From positions 1-64,000 of the forward strand of contig DATJAL010000030.1 in the NCBI GenBank assembly GCA_035516255.1: a DNA stretch of 64,000 nt, given 5' to 3'. Source of the stretch: Chitinivibrionales bacterium. GTDB lineage: Bacteria > Fibrobacterota > Chitinivibrionia > Chitinivibrionales > FEN-1185. Positions within the stretch are counted from its first letter, which is position 1; each line of letters starts with the position of its first letter. The position numbers and the translations under genes were made by a program. This document shows, one piece after another, positions 34,088 to 43,702 of this stretch. The notes beneath the pieces are model-generated. The model was given only the letters and a program-made list of their open reading frames with translations, was not told where the DNA came from and made no database searches.

Positions 34088-35346
34088 GCTCGCCAGTCTC
34101 TTCCATTCACGTAAAACGATCAACGGTTGCTCTTGTCAAATGTGAATCATACAATGACACCGAAGTGCTCGCGGCAATGCGGCGCGGCATCGAACTGCTG
34201 GGCGGCATGGCGAAGTTCGCAAAGCCCGGCGAGACCATCCTCGTGAAGCCGAACGCGCTGGCCGCGTGCGCGCCCGACCGCTGCGTCACCACGCACCCGT
34301 CGGTGTTCGCGGCCGCGTGCGCGTGCCTGCAGGAGGCGGGCTGCCGCGTCACGTACGGCGATTCCCCCGCACTGTATGCGGGCTGGGGGAAATGCGGTGC
34401 GGCCATGAACAAGTGCGGGTTTAGCGCGGCCGCCGAAAAACTCGGCATTCCCTGCGCTGATTTTGAAAACGGCCGGATAGTGGCGCGCGCGGCCGGCGCA
34501 TCACGCAGGAACATCGTGATCGCAAACGGCGTTCTGGCCGCGGACGGCATGGTGAGCGTGCCGAAGCTCAAGACCCACGGCCTCGTCCGCGTCACCGGCG
34601 CGATAAAAAACCAGTTCGGCTGCGTGCCCGGCGTGTACAAGGGCCGCTATCACGCGTCCGCGCCCGACGTGCGCGATTTTTCCCGGCTGCTCGCGGACAT
34701 CACCGCGTTTGTAAAGCCCCGGCTTTATATCCTGGACGCCCTGATCGCCATGGAGGGGAACGGCCCGCAAAACGGCGACCCGCGCAGGCTCGGCCTTCTC
34801 ATGCTGTCGCGGGATCCCGTGGCGCTCGACGCAATCGCGTGCACCATCATCGGGCTCGAGCCGGCTTTCGTGCCCATGCTTTTGGCGGGCGAACAGGCCG
34901 GGCTCGGCACTTCGCGGATGGATGAGATCGAATGCGTGGGCGACGCCGTCGAAAATTTCATGACGCCGGATTTCAAGGTGTCGCGGCTCCCGGCGGTTTC
35001 TCCCAATTCCCTGCTGCGCGCGATACGCAACCTGCTGGTGACAAGGCCGGTCATTCGCGCCGCATCATGCACCCGGTGCGGACAATGCGTCGGCGCGTGC
35101 CCGGTGGAGCCGCGCGCTCTCGATTGGGGAACGACGGGCAAAAAAATGCCGCCTGTTTACAAATACAACAGGTGCATCCGGTGCTTCTGCTGCCAGGAGC
35201 TGTGCCCGGCCGGCGCGGTTCGCGTCAAGACGCCGGCGCTCGGCAGGCTGCTGCCCGTGGCGGCATATCTGTCGCTGTGGGTCTCGAATGTCAGGGCGAG
35301 GGGAAAGCGGAAGACGGGCTCGCATGAACGCTGGGCGAGGCAATGA
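34084..35346 (+). CDS. DUF362 protein with two 4Fe-4S clusters
   Basis: This 420-residue protein has an N-terminal DUF362 domain (residues about 15-290: ILVKPNALAACAP, VPKLKTHGLVRVTGAIKNQFG, DALIAMEGNGPQNGDPRRLG, LLMLSRDPVALDAIAC). The C-terminal ferredoxin module has two clusters, CTRCGQCVGACPVEP and CIRCFCCQELCPAGAV. Such proteins are common in anaerobes; their substrate is not known. It overlaps lpxB by four bases, but a functional link to lipid A is not established. The ATG at 34084 is the coupled start. Confidence 0.92.
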   Translation: MSSPVSSIHVKRSTVALVKCESYNDTEVLAAMRRGIELLGGMAKFAKPGETILVKPNALAACAPDRCVTTHPSVFAAACACLQEAGCRVTYGDSPALYAGWGKCGAAMNKCGFSAAAEKLGIPCADFENGRIVARAAGASRRNIVIANGVLAADGMVSVPKLKTHGLVRVTGAIKNQFGCVPGVYKGRYHASAPDVRDFSRLLADITAFVKPRLYILDALIAMEGNGPQNGDPRRLGLLMLSRDPVALDAIACTIIGLEPAFVPMLLAGEQAGLGTSRMDEIECVGDAVENFMTPDFKVSRLPAVSPNSLLRAIRNLLVTRPVIRAASCTRCGQCVGACPVEPRALDWGTTGKKMPPVYKYNRCIRCFCCQELCPAGAVRVKTPALGRLLPVAAYLSLWVSNVRARGKRKTGSHERWARQ

Positions 35347-35441
35347 TTCCCCATGACAAAGGACGGATCCCCGATCAGGTCGGGGATGACAAAAAAGAAC
35401 AATTTGTAAAGGCACCCTGCTTTATTTCTTCATCGAATACG

Positions 35442-36035
35442 CTAATCATTCAATCCCTTTCCCTTGAGAATCCGCTGCACGCATTTGTCAACCCTCGACT
35501 CCCGGGTTTCGGATTGTTTGGGCTGCGAGAAATAAAAAAGGTACGCTCGTTGCCGTCCCGGCGTCAACGCCTCAAACGCGGTTTTCAAACCGGGATTATC
35601 ATCCAGTTTCCTCTTAAATTCCACGGGAATTTTGAAATCCGAAGTTCTTTTCAAATCCACTTTCAATCCGGCTTTTTCCACTTCAATGGCTTCATGAATA
35701 TAGGCTTTCAACACGGGTTCAATCTTCACTATTTCCTGAACATTGGTGAACCGGATCTGGCGCCCCGCCTGCACGTTCTCCGTTTGCTGGATGAGAACGC
35801 CTTTGGCATCTTTCAACAAGGCGCCTTTGATGAACAGGATCGTGCAGTATTCCTTAAATCCGTGTATTAAAACCACATTGCCGCCGTTGAACGAGTAACA
35901 GGGCACACCCCACTTCAATTCTTCGAAGAGCCCGCAGTCAAGAATGATCGCCCTCAATTTTTTGAATTCTTCCCTCCACTTTTCTGCTTTGTCGAGGAAT
36001 GCGTCGACCTTGGCATTGGTTGTAGTCTTTGGCAT
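35442..36035 (-). CDS. YdeI/OmpD-associated family protein (DUF1801-type)
   Basis: This 197-residue protein has an N-terminal DUF1801/YdhG-like domain (WREEFKKLRAIILDCGLFEELKWGVPCYSFNGGNVVLIHGFKEYCTLFF-like stretch). A C-terminal YdeI-type tail follows (PVEFKRKLDDNPGLKTAFEALTPGRQRAYLFYFSQPKQSETRESRVDKCVQRI). Members are described as stress or bacteriocin-tolerance proteins, with little biochemical evidence. It stands alone, convergent with the DUF362 gene. Confidence 0.88.
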   Translation of the reverse strand: MPKTTTNAKVDAFLDKAEKWREEFKKLRAIILDCGLFEELKWGVPCYSFNGGNVVLIHGFKEYCTILFIKGALLKDAKGVLIQQTENVQAGRQIRFTNVQEIVKIEPVLKAYIHEAIEVEKAGLKVDLKRTSDFKIPVEFKRKLDDNPGLKTAFEALTPGRQRAYLFYFSQPKQSETRESRVDKCVQRILKGKGLND

Positions 36036-36294
36036 GGTGAACCTGTCCAGTTTGTTTCCACCTTGTTGAATTCGGTTATGTGCCGTGTTTATTTATGCCG
36101 TAGAACGGTTGGGTTTTTAGATGGTTGCAACGTGCGCCGTGTTACGACGTGGACAGCGTTAGAAAACGTGACGGAGTGAAGCGACTTGACACGTTTTATT
36201 CAAACGCTGGACATGTGCGCGTTTCGCGCGAACATAACGCGGCTGTTGGTGGATTTGCTGCCCGTTTGTGTTGCTGTGGCGCATAACTGTAGAT

Positions 36295-37359
36295 TTATTT
36301 CTTCTCTGATTCTGTTTTAGGAGAATTGGAAAGCCTTGAAGCTAATTCGTCTTCAAGTTCTGATACAGTTGGAAGTTTTGAAGATAGATTTTCAGGAATT
36401 GCATGAGTGAGAAGATAATCGCTTATGCCGATTGGTTTGTTGATGTCGCGTAAAGAGTATTCCGCTTCAATTTTATCCTTTTTCTTGCAAAGCAAGATTC
36501 CTATTGTTGGATTATCATCCGGACGCTTCAACTGGCTATCAACGGCGGATAAATAAAAATTGAGTTTCCCTGCAAATTCAGGTTTGAACTTACCGGCTTT
36601 AAGTTCGATCACCACGAAACACCGGAGTTCAAGATGATAAAAGAGCATGTCAAGAAAGTACTCGTTATCACTCACAATAAGCTTGTATTGCCTGCCGATG
36701 AAAGCAAAACCTTTTCCTAATTCGAGGAGGAAGTCTGTGATTCTATCGGTTAACGCCGTTTCAACGGCGCGTTCCTGCGCATCGTCTTCAAGCCCGAGAA
36801 AGTCAAAATTATAGGGATCTTTTATTGTTTCCTGAGCAAGACCTGAGTGCGATATCGGCAAGGTTCTGGGAAAATTTGTGAGCGATTTTCCTGTTCGCCG
36901 ATATTCGTCCTTTTCAATTTTCATTTCCAGGATGTCTCGCGCCCAACCGTTTTCAATAGTTGCTGAAACATACCAGAGTGCCTCGTCGACATCTTTTATC
37001 TTGCTTGTTATCAGACGGTTATGACCCCAGGGAGTTTGTGCCACAGGCTGTGGCACAATTGGAGAACTGGCGGAATAAAAAAGATACCACTGGCGGATTG
37101 CATAAAGGTTCCGCCGGGAAAACCCTTTCATGTCAGGAAATTCGAATGACAGGTCGCGGGACAAACGGTCAATAAACCCGCTGCCCCAGTTGGCTGCTTT
37201 TTCCTTTTCAATTATTTCGCCGCCAATGTGCCAGTAAAGCTTGATAAGTGCTTCATTGAGAGACAAGCCTGCTTTTTGCCGGGCAATGGTAATTTGCTGC
37301 TTCAAACCGGAAAGCCAGGAGCCGTATTCTGGAGAAAGTTGTTGTTCTGAGTCATTCAT
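36295..37359 (-). CDS. PDDEXK nuclease, YhcG/DUF1016 family
   Basis: This 354-residue protein has the DUF1016 N-terminal helical domain (GLKQQITIARQKAGLSLNEALIKLYWHIGGEI, FPDMKGFSRRNLYAIRQWY). The C-terminal YhcG PDDEXK nuclease domain contains FAFIGRQYKL, the catalytic run YFLDMLFYHLELRCFVVIELKAGKF (Asp, Glu-x-Lys) and DDNPTIGILLCKKK. Members are often found near restriction or other defence genes. A short gap separates it from the DUF2075 helicase upstream; both are less GC-rich than the surrounding core genes, suggesting a transferred pair. Confidence 0.92.
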   Translation of the reverse strand: MNDSEQQLSPEYGSWLSGLKQQITIARQKAGLSLNEALIKLYWHIGGEIIEKEKAANWGSGFIDRLSRDLSFEFPDMKGFSRRNLYAIRQWYLFYSASSPIVPQPVAQTPWGHNRLITSKIKDVDEALWYVSATIENGWARDILEMKIEKDEYRRTGKSLTNFPRTLPISHSGLAQETIKDPYNFDFLGLEDDAQERAVETALTDRITDFLLELGKGFAFIGRQYKLIVSDNEYFLDMLFYHLELRCFVVIELKAGKFKPEFAGKLNFYLSAVDSQLKRPDDNPTIGILLCKKKDKIEAEYSLRDINKPIGISDYLLTHAIPENLSSKLPTVSELEDELASRLSNSPKTESEKK

Positions 37360-37382
37360 AATAGGAAGTCTTTTTTCGTTGT

Positions 37383-39357
37383 TTAAATCACCGGAATCCC
37401 GATATCAGTAAGATAATAAAATGTCGGGTCGTAGAATGCCGGGTTTCGAGTCGGATCAATCGGATCGCCCTCCGGAACAACAATAACCATACCTTGCCGT
37501 GCGCGGGTTAACAGAACCCGGTACGCATTCTTCAGATAATTCCGGCGTTCTTGTTTCTTGATGTGATTCCAGCGGTCACCGCAAAATGACCAATGTTCCC
37601 ATCCTTCCATAGCGGAAATCAGCATCCCACGTTACGCAGGCCCAATCAAGCTCAAGACCCTGTACATGGAACTCCGTGGCAACATCTTCAAGATAATACG
37701 ATGACCGTACATCTTCCTTGCCATCGAGAAACCAATGAATCGGATCCATCGGTGATTTCACATCAATTGCATGCGGCTTTAATCGCTGCGCCTGCGAGGA
37801 AACCACAATACCGTACCGCTCCGTTCCGCGCGCTTTTTCCCTCAGCCATTGTTTGGCTTTGGAAAAATTCCTGGTGATAACAATTGGATATTTCACATTT
37901 ACATTTAATAGTGTTTGCCTCGCTTCGGTCGATTCAAGGTCAAGCAGCTGTTTTACCAATAGCGAAACGTTCTCTGCGCGAAATGAGCGCATCGAAACCG
38001 AAAGATGCAATTCGTCCTTATAGGTTACATTCGGGCGGGATTTAATAGCTTCCAAAATCTCGCCTGCGCCATACTCACTGTCGGTAAGTCGGGGGGATAT
38101 GAATATGCGCCAGTCCGGGAAAGACCTGATCAACGATTCTACCCATTCGCTGATTCCGGCTTCACCGGTGTTAATTTCCTGGCCACCTCCTACAAGGCAG
38201 ACAACCACTGCCCAGTCCGGGTGCCTGTCAAGGCATGATATTAAGAATTCAGGTTCTGATTTCATAAACCCAGGCGTTTTCTTTTTCCGGAGCATGAAAT
38301 TGGCCGTTTGTTCAAGGTTCCAGGCTCGCTGGGCTTCATCGAAGAGCGCGACATGCTCGATAGGGGGTTTTGTGGTGTCAACAAGACAATCGTCTCGAAA
38401 ATGATGCACGTTTTGAATGAATATTTTCACATCACTTAATGCCTCGCCCTTCCTGAGTTTCCGCCCCTGCTCTTTTTCATGTTGCACTTTATCCCGTGCT
38501 AATGCTTCGCGCAAAATTGCGACAAGCGGGCCATTGCCTGAAAGAAAGACGCTGTAGAGGTCATTGTCCCTGTCAATGTGTTTGGTGGCAATGTTGAGGC
38601 CAACCAGTGTTTTGCCGGCTCCTGGAACGCCTGTTAAAAAGCAGATCGATTTATGACAGTTCTCTTTTGAAGAACGGACAATGTCGGAAATTGCATCGGA
38701 TGTCCGGCTGAGGTTGATCGCACTAGCGTCACTGCGAGAAATATCGGCAACGGAATGGCCATTATACAGCGCCATTGCGGCTTCAATGATTGTCGGGGTA
38801 GGGCAGTAACGTCCGGTCTCCCAGATTACTCCATCAATTTCAGGTCCCTTGCAAAAACGCAAGACTTCATCAAGAACATTGCCAAGCAATTCTACGGTGC
38901 ACTCAACGGGGTGAAGAAGTTTGTCGCGATGCGGAGTAGTCGCAACGACAGGAACGGCTGTTTTTGCAGTTGTCGGAACAAGGATTGGAGCGATAAACAG
39001 ATCATGACTGGATTCGTGAAAGTTTTTCAGGTCAAGCGAATAATCCCAGACCTGGTCTTTTCCCGAGGAAGTAAATTCTTTTTCGCCGGCTTTGAATTCA
39101 ATGACAAAAATCACCGGGCCAATAAGAAGTACCACGTCAATCCGTTTGCCCATTCGCGGAATTGAATATTCAAAATATACCGATCCTTTTCTTCCCCGCA
39201 GCACAGCTTGCAGAATGGATATTTCCTCGACCCAGGCGTTACGTTGCGATTGTCCTACATCAAAATCACTTCTTGAAGTAAGCTTGCCGAGAACTTCATC
39301 GGAAGATGATTTTAAGAAACCCTCAATTGAATCTGAATAATATTCCCGTTTTGTCAT
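37383..39357 (-). pseudogene. DUF2075 nuclease-helicase, frameshifted near its C-terminus
   Basis: The first frame (39357 to 37576) encodes 593 residues: an N-terminal PDDEXK-like part ([31 protein letters not shown]), Walker [10 protein letters not shown] and Walker B-like [11 protein letters not shown]. It ends in [18 protein letters not shown]. The true continuation GWEHWSF...YLKNAYRVLLTRARQGMVIVVPEG lies in another frame (37625 to 37383). Removing one G of the pair at 37607-37608 joins the two as [14 protein letters not shown], as the family requires. The lost part contains helicase motif VI, so the protein is inactive if the shift is real. The alternative is a sequencing error. Family members are DUF2075 (schlafen/UvrD-like) ATPases. 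Confidence 0.85.
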
Positions 39358-39696
39358 TTACGGTAATTTAATCTATGCGAATGTTTATCTTCAGTAATGC
39401 GCCACAATTCTTCTGACTTTCAAACGGGCAGCATTTACACCACCTACAGGTATGTTGCTTTCATAAAGCATACCCTTTCGGCATGCATGCTGCTACCTAC
39501 CTGCAACATACCTGCCAAAACGGGACATTTTCTGCAGGTCGATGCGCCTTGGGCCTTTCCCCCTAAATCAACATTCACGCCCTTGCACAAATCAAGAAAG
39601 AAAAATCGAATAATTTGGAACAAAGGAGAAAAACAAAATGAGAGGTCGGTCTTCAGCGGCCGGAAGCCGGCGAAGCGGAAAAAATTCAGGCAATGT

Positions 39697-41412
39697 TCAA
39701 TACTCCGCCTTCCATTCCACCCCGATGAGTTTCGCACCTTCCGCCAGGGTTCTTGCCGCGAGCATTTTGTCCGCGAGTTCCTTCGCCTTTGCGCCGTTGA
39801 TGGCGCCGATCTGTTTCTGCAGCTGCGGGATCCGGCGCGGGGGAATTGTCAGATGGGAAATTCCCATGCCCACGAGCACGGGGATCAGCGGCTCATACGA
39901 CGCTATTTCGCCGCACACCGACACCGGTTTGTCGCGGCGGGCGCCGGCGTCGGCCACCGTCTTGATCGCGCGGAGGACCGCCGGGTGCCAGGGAACGTAC
40001 CAGTCGGTCATCTGTTCGTTGGTGCGGTCGACGGCGAGCATGTACTGCACCAGGTCGCTGGTACCGATGGCGAGGAAATCGGCCTCGGCGGCCAGGTCGT
40101 CGGCGATGCCCACGGCGCAGGGCAGCTCCACCATGGCGCCTATCGAGGGCGCGTGCTGGTGCGCCGTGCCCGCGTTCGCGAGGGCGGCGGCGTGCTCGGC
40201 GACGATGCGCTTTGCATGGAGGAAACTGTCCACCGAGGGGACGAGCGGGAACAGGATGCGCACGGGACGGTCGTGCCCCGCGCGCAGGATCGCGCGCACC
40301 TGCGTGTCGAAGATCTCGCGGTGCCTAAACGTGAAGCGGATGCCGCGCAGGCCCAGAAACGGGTTGGTCTCCTGCCGGGTGGGAAAGTAGCGCAGGATCT
40401 TGTCGCCGCCGATGTCGAGCGTGCGGAACACCACGCCGCCGGCGCCGGTGTGCTCGGCCACCTTCCGGTACACCGCGCACTGCTCGTCCTCGGTGGGGAA
40501 GCCGTTGCGGATGAGGAAGGGCATTTCGCTTCTGTAAAGTCCAACGCCCTCGGACCCGATGGCGGCGGCGAGTTTTGCCTCGCTCACCAGGCCGATCGCT
40601 GCGTGCAGGAAAACGCGCATGCCGTCGGCCGTTCGGGTCTGCGGCGCGGCGCGCTCCCGGTGCTGGGCTTTGCCTTTTGCGCCCAGCACGTCCCGGTAGC
40701 CGGCGATGATATCGGGTGCCGGGGCGACGTGCACGTTGCCCACGTTCGCCTCGAGCAGGAGCAGGGTGCCGTCGGGAATGTCGCCGAGCTCGGCCGCGTC
40801 GACGAGCACCAGCGGCAGGTCGAGGCTGCGCGCCAGCACCGAAATATGCGCAGTGACGCCGCCCTCGGTGAGGATCACGCCCGCCACGCTCTGGGCCACC
40901 AGCCGCAGAATGTCCGAGGGGAACAGCCTTGACGTGATAAGAATCCTGCCGCTGTAATCCGACAGCTCCGCCGCGCCGGTGCCGGCGAGGTTGCGCAGGA
41001 TGCGGCCGGCCAGGTCGCCCAGGTCCTGCGTCTTTTCCCGGATGCGCGGGCTTGCGCTCTGCGATAAAACGGCGTTATACTCCTGCCATACCGTCTTCAC
41101 GGCGGCGCCCGCCGGCATGCCCGACGTGATGAGGCCGCGGATGCGGCCCGAAAATTCATTGTCGTCAAGGATGGCCAGGTGCGCGCCGAAGATCTGGGAC
41201 ACCTGCTCGTCCACGCGCTCCTGGATGGCATGCTGGAACGCCGCGAGCTGCTTGCGCGTTTTGTCAAGTGCATTTTCGAAATCCCTGGCGGTCCATGCGT
41301 CGCTCAGCGGGCCGGTGAACGCGTCCGGCGAACCGGTCTTGACAATTGCCGTACCCAGGGCCACGCCTTCGGAGGCGGGCTGGCCGTGGATCAAGCGGGG
41401 GAGGGTGGACAT
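39697..41412 (-). CDS. ptsI: Phosphoenolpyruvate-protein phosphotransferase (PTS enzyme I)
   Basis: This 571-residue enzyme passes phosphate from PEP to HPr. The N-terminal domain has the phosphorylated His189 in GGVTAHISVLAR. The C-terminal PEP-binding barrel has GVGLYRSEMPFL, LDIGGDKILRYF, NPFLGLRGIRF, GTSDLVQYMLAVDR and SVCGEIA with the catalytic Cys near residue 500. No HPr or EII gene is adjacent and there is no GAF domain, so it is a standard EI rather than PtsP. A 19-base direct repeat (cacaaatcaagaaagaaaa) flanks the gene at 39586 and 41506. Confidence 0.94.
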   Translation of the reverse strand: MSTLPRLIHGQPASEGVALGTAIVKTGSPDAFTGPLSDAWTARDFENALDKTRKQLAAFQHAIQERVDEQVSQIFGAHLAILDDNEFSGRIRGLITSGMPAGAAVKTVWQEYNAVLSQSASPRIREKTQDLGDLAGRILRNLAGTGAAELSDYSGRILITSRLFPSDILRLVAQSVAGVILTEGGVTAHISVLARSLDLPLVLVDAAELGDIPDGTLLLLEANVGNVHVAPAPDIIAGYRDVLGAKGKAQHRERAAPQTRTADGMRVFLHAAIGLVSEAKLAAAIGSEGVGLYRSEMPFLIRNGFPTEDEQCAVYRKVAEHTGAGGVVFRTLDIGGDKILRYFPTRQETNPFLGLRGIRFTFRHREIFDTQVRAILRAGHDRPVRILFPLVPSVDSFLHAKRIVAEHAAALANAGTAHQHAPSIGAMVELPCAVGIADDLAAEADFLAIGTSDLVQYMLAVDRTNEQMTDWYVPWHPAVLRAIKTVADAGARRDKPVSVCGEIASYEPLIPVLVGMGISHLTIPPRRIPQLQKQIGAINGAKAKELADKMLAARTLAEGAKLIGVEWKAEY

Positions 41413-41614
41413 GGGAGCTCCCTATCGGATAGGCGAATTATTCCTGAAGGTCGCGGTTTCATTCCGTGCTCGTCGGCTTGTCTGATAAATCAATTCTCGC
41501 GTTTTCACAAATCAAGAAAGAAAAGAAAGCGGAAAAACGCCCGAGTACCTCCTCAACGGTGGGCAAATCGAAAAAGAATTAGGGCGTCGCACAATAATCA
41601 AACGGAAAGCCGCC

Positions 41615-42661
41615 TCACTCCTTCACCACCAAACTCTTCCCGTTCCTGCCTTTTTTAATCACCCGTCCGACAATCTGGGTCCTCGCATATCCTTTGTCAA
41701 TCAATTCCGCTTTCATCCTGTCGGCCTTTGCTTCCGGTGCGCACAGCAGCAGCCCGCCCGACGTCTGCGCGTCGAGGCAGAGCATTTTCATGGAATAGTC
41801 GACGTCCTTTTCAAACAGGCATTCTTTTTCCACGAACTCCTGGTTGCGGAAGGCCGCGCCCGGGATGCAGCCTGATTCGGCGAGCTCGTACGCGCCCGCG
41901 AGCACGGGTATCTCCTCCGAATCCAGTTCCAGGGTCACGCCGCTTGCCTGCGCCATCTTGAGGCCGTGGCCGAGCAGGCCGAAGCCGGTGATGTCGGTGG
42001 CGCAGCGGACGCCGTATTTCCGCATGACCTCGGCGCCGGCCTTGTTGAGCAGTTTCATGTTGTCAAGGCACGCCTCGTAGTCCTTGTCTTTTGCGTCGCC
42101 CACGCGCCTGCCCGCGACCATGACGCCCGCGCCCAGGGGTTTGGTGAGGATGAGCGCGTCGCCGGGTTTTGCCCGGTCGTTGGTGATGATTTTGTTCGGG
42201 TGCACCACGCCGGTGACCGCGAGTCCGTATTTGGGCGGATAGTCGTCTATGGTGTGGCCGCCGGCGACCACGGCGCCCGCCTCCTTGATTTTCCGCAGGC
42301 CGCCGGCCAGGATCTCCCGCAGCACGTCAAGAGAAATTTTCGATGACGGGAACATGCAAAGGTTGAGCGCCGCGATGGCCTTTCCGCCCATGGCGTATAC
42401 GTCCGAGAGCGCGTTGGCGGCCGCGATCTGGCCGAACTCGAAGGGGTCGGAGCAGACCGGGGGGAAAAAGTCGGTGGTCAGGATGACGGCGATATCATCT
42501 GTCAATTTGTACACGCCGGCGTCGTCATGCGTTTCGATGCCCACGAGCAGGCGTTTGTTCACGATTTTCGGCAGGCCTTTGAGCGCGTCGGACAGTTTCT
42601 GGGCCGGTAGTTTGGCGGAGCAGCCGCCGTGTTCAACGGTCGAGAGGAGGTCGAATGACAT
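41615..42661 (-). CDS. selD: Selenide, water dikinase
   Basis: This 348-residue enzyme makes selenophosphate, the selenium donor for Sec-tRNA and selenouridine. Active-site Cys14 (EHGGCSAK, with Lys17) is encoded as Cys, not Sec. The ATP-binding aspartates lie in ETHDDAGVY and LTTDFFPPV; further motifs are DVYAMGG, AGGHTIDD, LTKPLGAGV, DITGFGLLGH and DAQTSGGLL. It fits with yedF (52995), a DUF3343 gene (53611) and a UGA-containing DUF1573 gene (59354-60112) in the same window. selA, selB and selC are not in the window. Confidence 0.96.
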   Translation of the reverse strand: MSFDLLSTVEHGGCSAKLPAQKLSDALKGLPKIVNKRLLVGIETHDDAGVYKLTDDIAVILTTDFFPPVCSDPFEFGQIAAANALSDVYAMGGKAIAALNLCMFPSSKISLDVLREILAGGLRKIKEAGAVVAGGHTIDDYPPKYGLAVTGVVHPNKIITNDRAKPGDALILTKPLGAGVMVAGRRVGDAKDKDYEACLDNMKLLNKAGAEVMRKYGVRCATDITGFGLLGHGLKMAQASGVTLELDSEEIPVLAGAYELAESGCIPGAAFRNQEFVEKECLFEKDVDYSMKMLCLDAQTSGGLLLCAPEAKADRMKAELIDKGYARTQIVGRVIKKGRNGKSLVVKE

Positions 42662-42730
42662 TGGAGTATCCCGGTTGATTGATAATTACTATATTACCTA
42701 CTAAAGATAAATTCAAATCACGGCTCAAGC

Positions 42731-43162
42731 ATGAAATTCGGAAAGGGGAGCGCCTTGAAGAAGATAATCCTACTTTGCATTCTTGTTTTTTCGACGTCAA
42801 CTTTTGCCTGGAAAAAAGAAGCGCATTTCATCAGCCTGCCCATCATCGAGGGCGCTGGGCTTTACACGTCGATACGCTGCCTGATGGACACGAAATCCGC
42901 GGCCACGCAGGTCCCGTCAATCGCCACCATCACCCTGCTCGCGGGAAACGCGACGCTCGGTGCGGTCTCGGTGTTCGGCCCCCAGGAAAATTATCCGGTG
43001 CTGCGCACCATTCACCGGTACGTGGGTTTCGGCATCACCGCGGCCGCCCTGTGGATGAGCGTCGCCGCGGGAAACGACAGAAACGTGAATAATTTGACGA
43101 GGAATATTTCTTACGGATACACGGCGGTGACGACGGTGCCGATTATCATATTCTCTTTTTAA
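42731..43162 (+). CDS. Small exported or membrane protein, unknown function
   Basis: This 143-residue protein has an N-terminal signal or anchor (KKIILLCILVFSTSTFAW). Three further hydrophobic stretches follow (FISLPIIEGAGLY, SIATITLLAGNATLGAVSVF, YVGFGITAAALWMSVAA), and the protein ends FISF-like with TVPIIIFSF. It looks like a compact membrane protein with a conserved His pair (RTIHRYVG). I recognise no family. It diverges from selD, with 69 bases between the two starts. Repeat A begins 11 bases after its stop. Confidence 0.7.
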   Translation: MKFGKGSALKKIILLCILVFSTSTFAWKKEAHFISLPIIEGAGLYTSIRCLMDTKSAATQVPSIATITLLAGNATLGAVSVFGPQENYPVLRTIHRYVGFGITAAALWMSVAAGNDRNVNNLTRNISYGYTAVTTVPIIIFSF

Positions 43163-43172
43163 CAAATAAGAT

Positions 43173-43702
43173 TCTGGTGGGGGAAGTTTCCCCGTGGGGT
43201 GCGGTTTCCGCCGCCTCCTTCACAGAAAAGAATAAAACAAAATCCTGAGGCGGCGGCGGTCCGCACCCGCACCCCCTCCCGGGTGCAGCCATGTACCGGC
43301 GGTTGCAAGCCCGCACCTTCCGCTGGGCGCGCCCTTGATGCCACCGATTGCCAAGGAATCCTGAAAAGTTTATTTAAATCCGATAATTTTGGATTTTTAA
43401 AGTTAACTTACCTTGCTTATTTCCCTTTTGCTGCGAGTCTTCCGCAAATTGAGAGGAAAAAACGGTAGTGACAATTTATTGCCTGATCGGCGCCATCAGA
43501 AGTTATTGACGAATCAGAATCTCGCCGCCGCGTAAGGCAGGACTGGAGGCCGCGCTGGAGCGCGGTGCTGCCCGGCCCTCGCCGCCAGGCATACAGGGGC
43601 CGTGGCAGCCGGAGCCGAAGGCGAGACCGGAAGGACGGCCGACCCCGAACAAAAAAGGCGGGTATTTAACCGCCTTTTTTGTTCGGGGGAACGCCCAGAT
43701 TT
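43173..43702. repeat. Intergenic composite: repeat A then repeat B
   Basis: Repeat A (43173-43350) contains ccgccgcctcc / gaggcggcggcgg around an AT-rich loop, then the conserved ccctcccgggtgcagcc...gctgggcgcgccc block. A 130-base AT-rich spacer follows, then repeat B (43475-43702: tcgccgccgcgtaaggcagg, ggaggccgcgctggagcgcg, ending gggggaacgcccagat). B ends directly at the stop of the convergent ferritin-like gene. Confidence 0.8.
43643..43688. terminator. Perfect 19-bp bidirectional terminator inside repeat B
   Basis: The arms 43643-43661 and 43670-43688 are perfectly complementary (ccccgaacaaaaaaggcgg / its complement) with an 8-base loop. It lies between convergent genes and carries A and T runs in the stem. 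Confidence 0.9.

Noticed and set aside
36036-36294. attC-like cores (gttatgt at 36078, acataac at 36233) and gcgttagaaaacgtg repeat
   Set aside because: The cores are complementary, but there is no second half-site, no L boxes and no cassette gene between them, and nothing resembles the attC family at the integron.
39397-40932. Long + strand frame opposite ptsI
   Set aside because: It is the reverse-strand shadow of a GC-rich gene. The ptsI frame has clear family motifs.
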